Shown here piece by piece: positions 1 to 5,651 of a DNA stretch of 5,651 nt (positions are counted from its first letter, which is position 1; each line of letters opens with the position of its first letter). The stretch is from contig CALQBT020000202.1 of NCBI GenBank assembly GCA_943328885.2, positions 1 through 5,651 on the forward strand, written 5' to 3'. A program made the position numbers and the translations under genes. A model generated the notes under the pieces. The model was not told the origin of the DNA. It searched no databases and saw only the letters and a list, made by a program, of their open reading frames with translations. The DNA is from Bordetella parapertussis. GTDB taxonomy: Bacteria > Pseudomonadota > Gammaproteobacteria > Burkholderiales > Burkholderiaceae_C.

Positions 1-1879
1 CGAGTGTGATGAACAAGCCGAAGCTGGTGACCGCTGTCACCGTGCCGGCGAACTCCTCGCCCAGATGGTCACGCATGAAGCGGCACTTTAGCCAGGCCTC
101 AACATCGCGCGAGGCCTCGTCGGCGCGGCGCTCGTTGGCGCTGCAGTGCGCGCCAGCGGATTCCCAAAGACCTGCGTCCTGCGCGCTGACTGGCGGCTTG
201 GCGGCAGACTTGCTGACCTTGCGTGCCGGCTGCGGCGTCGCGAGCGCCGTGTGTTCAACCGCGCTGGCTGCCAGGTGGTAACGCTTGCCCAGCAACAAGG
301 CCTTGATGACGCGGTGCACCAGCAGATCGGGGTAGCGCCGGATCGGGCTGGTGAAGTGGGCATAAGCCTCGTAGGCCAGGCCGAAGTGGCCGGCGTTGCT
401 GGCGGTGTAGATCGCCTGCTGCATCGAGCGCAGCAGCATTGCGTGGATCTGCGGGGCGTCTGGCCGGTCTTTGGTGGCCAACGAGATCGCCTGCAACTCG
501 CTGGGCTTGGGATCGTCGCTCAGGTTGAAGCCCAGGCCCAGAGCCCGCAAGTAGTTCTGCAGCGTGACGCGCTTCTCGGGGGTCGGGCCCTCGTGGACCC
601 GGTACAGCGCAGGATGCTTGTGGCTCTCGATGAACTCGGCGGCGCAGACATTGGCCGCCAGCATCGCCTCCTCGATCAATCGGTGCGCCTCGGTGCGGGT
701 GCGGGGCACGATCTTTTCGATCCGGCCGTTGTCATCGCAGACGATCTGGGTCTCGGTGGTCTCGAAATCGATCGCGCCGCGCAGTGCGCGGTTCTTCAGC
801 AGGACCCGGTAGACCTCGTGCAGATGGATCAGGTGCGGCACCAGATCGGCCCGACGCTGGGCCTCAGCGCCACGGGTGTTGCCCAGGATCGTCGCCACCT
901 CGTTGTAGGTCAGCCGCGCATGCGAGCGGATCACTGCCGGGTAGAACTGGTAGCCCCTGATCTCACCGCTGGCGGTCACGAGCATGTCGCAAACCATGGC
1001 CAGCCGCTCCTGGTCGGGGTTGAGCGAACACAGGCCGTTGCTGATCCGTTCGGGCAGCATGGGGATGACCCGGCGCGGAAAATACACCGAGGTCGCGCGC
1101 TCGTAAGCGTCGTCGTCGAGCGGCTCGCCGGGCTTGACATAATGGCTGACATCGGCGATTGCGACGACCAAGCGCCAGCCCTCGAACGCCGTCTTGCCGC
1201 GACCCGTCTTGAAAGACTCACAGTACACCGCGTCATCGAAGTCGCGCGCATCCTCGCCGTCGATGGTCACCAGCGCGACGTCGGTCAGGTCGATGCGGTG
1301 GCGTTTGTCGATCGGGCGAACGCGGTCCGGCAAGGCCGCGGCCTGGGCCAGGGCTTCGGCCGAAAATCGATGCGGCACCTCGTACTTGCGCACCGCGATC
1401 TCGATCTCCATGCCCGAGTCGTCGATCTCACCCAGCACCTCGGTGATTCGCCCCACGGGTTGTGAAAACATCGACGGCGGCTCGGTCAGTTCGATCGCCA
1501 CCACCTGTCCCACCGCGGCATTGGCGGTGGCGTTCTTCGGGATCAGGATGTCCTGCCCGTAGCGTCTATCCTCAGGGGCAACCAGCCAGACACCTTTTTC
1601 ATGCAGCAAGCGTCCGATGATGGGCGACTTGCGTCGCTCAACGATGTCGATCACCCTGCCCTCGGGCCGACCCTTGCGGTCAGAGCGCACCACCCGCACC
1701 CGGATGCGGTCCCGATGCAGCACCGAGCGCATCTCTTGAGGTGACAGGTAGATATCAGGCTCGCCATCGTCACGACGAACAAAGCCATGGCCATCACGAT
1801 GGCCGAACACCGTGCCCTCGATGTCGGTTGGCGGCGGCGCTTCTGCAGCGGCAGGGCTTGTGGCTTGATTTTTTAGCAT
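1..1879 (-). CDS. rnr: Ribonuclease R (3'-5' exoribonuclease), 3' end of gene cut by window edge
   Basis: RNase R degrades RNA processively from the 3' end, including structured rRNA, tRNA and mRNA, and acts in RNA quality control in the cytoplasm. I translated 626 residues by hand from the ATG at 1879; the frame stays open to base 1. Cold-shock-like domains fill about residues 19-165 (EGTVFGHRDGHGFV near the start). The RNB catalytic domain spans about 195-527. Its signature DGEDARDFDDAVYCE begins at residue 207, giving the metal-binding acidic residues D207, D213, D215 and D216. HFTSPIRRYPDL lies at 508-519. A linker rich in Ala, Lys and Pro (about 531-575) leads to CSANERRADEA and the start of an S1 domain (GEEFAGTVTAVTSFGLF), which the window cuts. 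Compared with the E. coli enzyme (from memory), the protein lacks roughly 65 N-terminal residues, covering the helix-turn-helix region. The start is constrained because the tRNA begins at 1904 on the other strand; only a weak GAAG lies upstream as a ribosome site. Family assignment is very secure. Confidence 0.97.
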   Translation of the reverse strand, partial: MLKNQATSPAAAEAPPPTDIEGTVFGHRDGHGFVRRDDGEPDIYLSPQEMRSVLHRDRIRVRVVRSDRKGRPEGRVIDIVERRKSPIIGRLLHEKGVWLVAPEDRRYGQDILIPKNATANAAVGQVVAIELTEPPSMFSQPVGRITEVLGEIDDSGMEIEIAVRKYEVPHRFSAEALAQAAALPDRVRPIDKRHRIDLTDVALVTIDGEDARDFDDAVYCESFKTGRGKTAFEGWRLVVAIADVSHYVKPGEPLDDDAYERATSVYFPRRVIPMLPERISNGLCSLNPDQERLAMVCDMLVTASGEIRGYQFYPAVIRSHARLTYNEVATILGNTRGAEAQRRADLVPHLIHLHEVYRVLLKNRALRGAIDFETTETQIVCDDNGRIEKIVPRTRTEAHRLIEEAMLAANVCAAEFIESHKHPALYRVHEGPTPEKRVTLQNYLRALGLGFNLSDDPKPSELQAISLATKDRPDAPQIHAMLLRSMQQAIYTASNAGHFGLAYEAYAHFTSPIRRYPDLLVHRVIKALLLGKRYHLAASAVEHTALATPQPARKVSKSAAKPPVSAQDAGLWESAGAHCSANERRADEASRDVEAWLKCRFMRDHLGEEFAGTVTAVTSFGLFITL

Positions 1880-1887
1880 GCTATACT
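1858..1887 (+). promoter_or_regulatory. Probable sigma70-type promoter of tRNA-Leu, overlapping the rnr start
   Basis: A good -10 hexamer TATACT lies at 1882-1887 and a partial -35 TTGTGG at 1858-1863, 18 bases apart, with an A/T-rich spacer. The -10 ends 16 bases before the tRNA, so transcription would begin near 1894 with a short leader. The spacer contains the start codon of rnr on the opposite strand (1877-1879). The -10 is convincing; the -35 matches consensus only in TTG. A second candidate, TTGATT at 1865-1870, is only 11 bases from the -10 and is too close. Confidence 0.6.
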
Positions 1888-1903
1888 TCGTTTTGCAGTA
1901 TTT

Positions 1904-1988
<85 letters not shown>

Positions 1989-1996
1989 GTAATAAC

Positions 1997-2031
1997 AAAG
2001 GCCAGCACTTTCGTGCTGGCCTTTTCGTTTT
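1997..2031 (+). terminator. Rho-independent terminator of tRNA-Leu, possibly bidirectional
   Basis: A perfect 12-bp stem (1997-2008 pairing with 2013-2024, core GGCCAGCAC / GTGCTGGCC) encloses a four-base TTTC loop. On the plus strand a T-rich tract, TTTTCGTTTT, follows, and the hairpin starts 9 bases after the tRNA CCA. On the minus strand the stem is followed by the weaker TTTGTTATTA. It could therefore also stop transcripts leaving the phosphoribosyltransferase gene, whose stop codon lies about 120 bases upstream on that strand. Confidence 0.92.
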
Positions 2032-2086
2032 GTGCGCACGCGCTTTTGAGCGGTGCGATACACAGTGATCGAGCTTTCGAGCAATG

Positions 2087-2111
2087 CTGACAGCGCGCTT
2101 GTCGCTGTCAG
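2087..2111. repeat. Inverted repeat (9-bp stem, 7-base loop) downstream of the phosphoribosyltransferase gene
   Basis: CTGACAGCG at 2087-2095 is perfectly complementary to CGCTGTCAG at 2103-2111, with a 7-base loop. It lies 33 bases past the phosphoribosyltransferase stop on the minus strand. No T-run follows on either strand, so it does not look like a classic intrinsic terminator. It could be a 3' untranslated hairpin that protects the operon message, or part of a Rho-dependent end. The rest of 2032-2143 shows nothing I recognise. Confidence 0.5.
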
Positions 2112-2143
2112 AGTGGCAGCCAGGCCGCCAAGCGGTCGAAATA

Positions 2144-2665
2144 TCAAACCGAAAACTTCTTGGCCAGCGCGTCCGGCCTGAGGTTGTCGTACTCCTCGAA
2201 GGGCTGGTGGATCCAGGGGCTAGTCTGCAACATGTCCACATGGTAATCGGGAACATAGCTCGAGCCACCCTTGACCCATATCACCGCGGAGCGCAATTCG
2301 GTGATCGAAGGCACGCCACGAAGGCGCTCGACCACCGCCTGAAGCGTGACGCCGGAGTCCGACAGATCGTCGACCAGCAACACTCGGCCGGCGAGCTCAC
2401 CCTTGGGCATCGTGATGTACTTCGCCAGGTCGAGCCGACCCTGGATCGTGCCAGCCTGAGCGCGGTACGAACTGGTCGACATGATCGCCAAGGGCTTGTC
2501 GAAAACCCTCGAGAGCACGTCGCCAGGGCGCATGCCGCCGCGCGCCAAACACAGGATTTGGTCGAATTCCCAGCCCGAGTGTGCCACCATGAGTGCAAGA
2601 CGCTCGATCAAGAGATGGTATTCATCCCAACTCACATAGAGGTGCTTGCCATCGTCGGTGAGCAT
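2144..2665 (-). CDS. Type I phosphoribosyltransferase, purine salvage type (Hpt/Gpt-like)
   Basis: The 173-residue cytosolic protein belongs to the type I phosphoribosyltransferase family, which transfers ribose-5-phosphate from PRPP to a nucleobase. The PRPP-binding signature VLLVDDLSDSGVT is at residues 95-107, with the two adjacent acidic residues D99 and D100. ARGGMRPGDVLSR near 41-53 corresponds to the early PPi-binding loop. The C-terminal WIHQPFEEYD (151-160) resembles the Trp-Ile...Gln-Pro segment of xanthine-guanine phosphoribosyltransferase, where the base is bound. The length fits that family. Related genes are often annotated simply as phosphoribosyltransferase or hpt, and the base specificity (hypoxanthine, guanine or xanthine) cannot be read from the sequence. 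The gene follows purA after 52 bases, has a strong ribosome site and is probably last in the operon, which supports a purine role. Confidence 0.85.
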   Translation of the reverse strand: MLTDDGKHLYVSWDEYHLLIERLALMVAHSGWEFDQILCLARGGMRPGDVLSRVFDKPLAIMSTSSYRAQAGTIQGRLDLAKYITMPKGELAGRVLLVDDLSDSGVTLQAVVERLRGVPSITELRSAVIWVKGGSSYVPDYHVDMLQTSPWIHQPFEEYDNLRPDALAKKFSV

Positions 2666-2672
2666 TCGCTGT

Positions 2673-2677
2673 CTCCT
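2673..2677 (-). promoter_or_regulatory. Strong ribosome binding site of the phosphoribosyltransferase gene
   Basis: Read on the minus strand, AGGAG is followed by seven bases and then the ATG at 2665. It is the clearest Shine-Dalgarno sequence in the window and fixes that start codon. It suggests independent, efficient translation of the last operon gene. Confidence 0.85.
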
Positions 2678-2717
2678 GGGAATTTTTGTTGCTGTGTCGG
2701 CGCGGGAATCGCCGAAT

Positions 2718-4082
<1,365 letters not shown>

Positions 4083-4106
4083 TCAGCGGCTCAGCGCCTG
4101 AAAGTT

Positions 4107-5270
4107 TCAGAGCACATGTAGCACCCAGCGGCCGTCCATCGCCACCAGTTCGCGGTCGCAATCGAACTCCTCGCCCTCGTGTTCATGGCCAGGCAGGATG
4201 CAAACCACGATGTTGCCTTGCGCGCGCAAGCGGCGGATCTCCTGGCGCAGGGGTGGATCCTCGCTCCAGTGCGCACGTATCGCTGTGCGCCGCAGATCGG
4301 GCATGACACAGGCAGCGAGCACTTTCAGGTCGGTGGAAAATCCCACTGCCGGCCGGTTGCGGCCGAACACCGCACCGACCTGGTCATAGCGGCCGCCGCG
4401 CAACACCGCGTCGGTGGCACCAGGCGCATAGACGGCAAATCGCACCCCCGAGTAATACGCGTAACCACCCATGTCGGCAAGATCGAAACCAACCCGCAGG
4501 CCGGGGTGTGCCAGCGCGACATGGCGCGCCAGCCATGCCAAGTCGTCCAAAGCAGCGCTGATCAAGCTTCGCGCCGGCAATTGCTGCCTGGCCTGATCGA
4601 GCACCGATAAATCGCCGAACAGCATCGGCAAGGCCATCAAGCCGGCACGGGCTTCGGCCGGAAATTGCTGCGACAGCTTGTCCAATGTGGCGAGGTCCTT
4701 CACCGCCAACGCGGCAACCACCTCGCCGAGCGCAGCCTCACCGATCGCAACGCCCTCGAGCACGCCACGAACAATTCGGGCATCAGCCAGATCGAGCACC
4801 AAGTCCTTCAGCCCGGCAGCGCTCAGGCCGTCCAGCGCCAGGTCCTGAACCTCAAGATCGGCCTCGAGTCCGGCATGGCCGTAAATCTCCGCACCGAGTT
4901 GCAGCGGCTCGCGCGTGGCCTGCGGCGACTGAGGCCGGGTGTGAAGCACAGGTCCGCAGTAACAAAGGCGCGTCACACCCTGGCGGTTGAGCAAGTGGGC
5001 ATCGATGCGCGCCACTTGCGGTGTGATGTCGGCGCGTATGCCCAGTGACCGGCCACTGAGTTGGTCCACCAACTTGAAGGTGCGCAAGTCGAGTGCGCGG
5101 CCAGTACCCGTCAGCAGCGACTCCAGATGTTCGAGCAAAGGCGGCATCACCTGCTCGAAGCCATAGCTGCGAGCCATCTCCAGCAGGCTGAGGCGCAGGT
5201 CTTCAAGGCGCCGCGCTTCGGCCGGCAGCACATCGGCAATGTGCTCGGGCAGCAGCCAAGCTGAGGACAT
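4107..5270 (-). CDS. hisZ: ATP phosphoribosyltransferase regulatory subunit
   Basis: HisZ is a catalytically inactive paralogue of histidyl-tRNA synthetase. It assembles with the short form of HisG to make the first enzyme of histidine synthesis and to give it feedback control by histidine. The 387-residue protein has the class II synthetase core without the C-terminal anticodon-binding domain. Features seen are [14 protein letters not shown] at the N-terminus, [11 protein letters not shown] (79-89), the motif-2-like [12 protein letters not shown] (102-113), LGAEIYG (125-131), [19 protein letters not shown] (266-284) and [20 protein letters not shown] (292-311). I chose the ATG at 5270 because homologues begin with MSxWLLP; the in-frame ATG at 5330 would add 20 unlike residues. 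There is no good Shine-Dalgarno. Its position beside purA rather than in a his operon is usual for betaproteobacteria. It implies a short-form HisG elsewhere in the genome. Confidence 0.95.
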   Translation of the reverse strand: MSSAWLLPEHIADVLPAEARRLEDLRLSLLEMARSYGFEQVMPPLLEHLESLLTGTGRALDLRTFKLVDQLSGRSLGIRADITPQVARIDAHLLNRQGVTRLCYCGPVLHTRPQSPQATREPLQLGAEIYGHAGLEADLEVQDLALDGLSAAGLKDLVLDLADARIVRGVLEGVAIGEAALGEVVAALAVKDLATLDKLSQQFPAEARAGLMALPMLFGDLSVLDQARQQLPARSLISAALDDLAWLARHVALAHPGLRVGFDLADMGGYAYYSGVRFAVYAPGATDAVLRGGRYDQVGAVFGRNRPAVGFSTDLKVLAACVMPDLRRTAIRAHWSEDPPLRQEIRRLRAQGNIVVCILPGHEHEGEEFDCDRELVAMDGRWVLHVL

Positions 5271-5298
5271 GGAACAAACCCGGGGAATTAAAGAACAG

Positions 5299-5304
5299 AT
5301 TGTA
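5299..5304 (-). promoter_or_regulatory. Possible -10 element upstream of hisZ
   Basis: Read on the minus strand, GCTACAATC contains TACAAT, five of six matches to the sigma70 -10 consensus, in the 63-base gap between the DUF2065 gene and hisZ. Transcription would begin near 5292, about 22 bases before the hisZ ATG at 5270. No matching -35 sits at 16-18 bases; TTGGGC at 5330-5325 is 20 bases away. It may be an internal operon promoter, but the evidence is a single hexamer. Confidence 0.35.
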
Positions 5305-5333
5305 GCGGCGGCCGTGCCGCGTAGGCCCAAAAG

Positions 5334-5519
5334 TCAGTGCCAAATCGCCAATAACAGCAAACCCAGCAACATGCTTGACAGGCCCAGGAAACGGATCTGG
5401 CCATCACTCATGCGGATCGCGCGCTCAAACACCTGGCGCCACGTCGTCGGGCTCAGGAAGGGCAGCAAGCCCTCGAACACCAGCATCAGCGCCAGCGCGC
5501 CCAACACCCAGTCGGACAT
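5334..5519 (-). CDS. DUF2065 family small inner-membrane protein (YjeT-like)
   Basis: The 61-residue protein has two hydrophobic segments, about residues 4-22 and 43-60, consistent with a helical hairpin in the inner membrane. The stretch EGLLPFLSPTTWR (16-28) is the hallmark of the DUF2065 family. A polar, charged loop (RQVFERAIRMSDGQIR) joins the helices. In E. coli the homologue yjeT also lies between hflC and purA, so the position is conserved. No molecular function is established to my knowledge; the context suggests a link with the HflK-HflC membrane complex, but that is inference. The gene starts 18 bases after the hflC stop. A purine-rich AAGAGG abuts the ATG, closer than an ideal ribosome site, so translation may depend on coupling to hflC. 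Confidence 0.92.
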   Translation of the reverse strand: MSDWVLGALALMLVFEGLLPFLSPTTWRQVFERAIRMSDGQIRFLGLSSMLLGLLLLAIWH

Positions 5520-5537
5520 CCTCTTGCGAGCCAGGGG

Positions 5538-5651
5538 TCAGCGCTTGGCCGCCGGCGCAGGCGCCGGCGCAGGCGCCGCGGGACTGACACCACGCATGGC
5601 TTTGAAGAAGTCGCTGGAAGGATCGACCACCATCACGTCGCTCTTGCTGCG
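5538..5651 (-). CDS. hflC: HflC, C-terminal end only (5' part beyond window)
   Basis: Thirty-seven codons enter from the window edge and end at a TGA at 5540-5538. The translation contains RSKSDVMVVDPSSDFFKAM, the characteristic C-terminal end of HflC, a band-7/SPFH-domain protein. HflC forms a periplasm-facing membrane assembly with HflK that modulates the FtsH protease. The last residues form a low-complexity Pro-Ala tail (SPAAPAPAPAPAAKR), an extension beyond the conserved core. The following DUF2065 gene and purA reproduce the known hfl-purA order, which supports the call although the SPFH domain itself is not in the window. Confidence 0.92.
   Translation of the reverse strand, partial: RSKSDVMVVDPSSDFFKAMRGVSPAAPAPAPAPAAKR
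5554..5577. repeat. Two perfect tandem copies of a 12-bp unit in the hflC tail
   Basis: GGCGCAGGCGCC occurs twice in direct succession (5554-5565 and 5566-5577). It lies inside the hflC coding frame and encodes the alternating Pro-Ala tail. Because 12 is a multiple of three, copy-number changes would lengthen or shorten the tail without a frameshift. Confidence 0.8.

Noticed and set aside
146..1465. A 439-residue open frame on the plus strand across rnr
   Set aside because: It is antisense to a clear RNase R reading frame, its product resembles no family I know, and long shadow frames are expected opposite GC-rich genes.
1..1879. rnr as a pseudogene, since no stop-to-stop reading frame closes in the window
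   Set aside because: Hand translation shows an uninterrupted frame with all catalytic motifs; the stop simply lies beyond the left edge.

Overview
The window is an ordinary, gene-dense, GC-rich chromosomal core segment, most likely from a betaproteobacterium of the order Burkholderiales (Comamonadaceae, Leptothrix or Rubrivivax-like). That placement is an inference. It rests on the gene order hflC - DUF2065 - hisZ - purA - phosphoribosyltransferase - tRNA-Leu - rnr, on the presence of HisZ, and on the RNase R sequence. All protein genes lie on the minus strand; only the tRNA is on the plus strand. Genes are therefore described from the right end to the left.

Right part (5651 to 2144): the C-terminal end of hflC, a 61-residue two-helix DUF2065 membrane protein, hisZ (regulatory subunit of ATP phosphoribosyltransferase), purA (adenylosuccinate synthetase) and a small purine-type phosphoribosyltransferase. 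Gaps are only 18, 63, 48 and 52 bases, so these five genes look like one operon, possibly with an extra promoter in front of hisZ. HisZ acts with HisG on ATP and PRPP, PurA acts on IMP, and the last enzyme belongs to a PRPP-using salvage family. The middle of the operon thus sits where histidine synthesis, purine synthesis and purine salvage meet. The hflC/DUF2065 pair is the membrane-protease-regulator side of the classic hfl-purA neighbourhood.

Middle part (2143 to 1858): a short intergenic hairpin, a strong intrinsic terminator, and a plus-strand tRNA-Leu(CAG) with an encoded CCA end. The likely tRNA promoter overlaps the first codons of rnr on the other strand.

Left part (1879 to 1): rnr, encoding ribonuclease R. 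It is open to the window edge and cut off inside the S1 domain. As encoded it lacks the N-terminal helix-turn-helix region of the E. coli enzyme.

I found no mobile element, CRISPR array, phage gene, defence system or clearly novel system. No stretch longer than about 270 bases lacks a protein gene, and the longest such stretch (1880-2143) holds the tRNA and its terminator. The points worth a second look are small: the tRNA promoter overlapping the rnr start, the missing RNase R N-terminal domain, the hisZ start correction and the unassigned phosphoribosyltransferase substrate.
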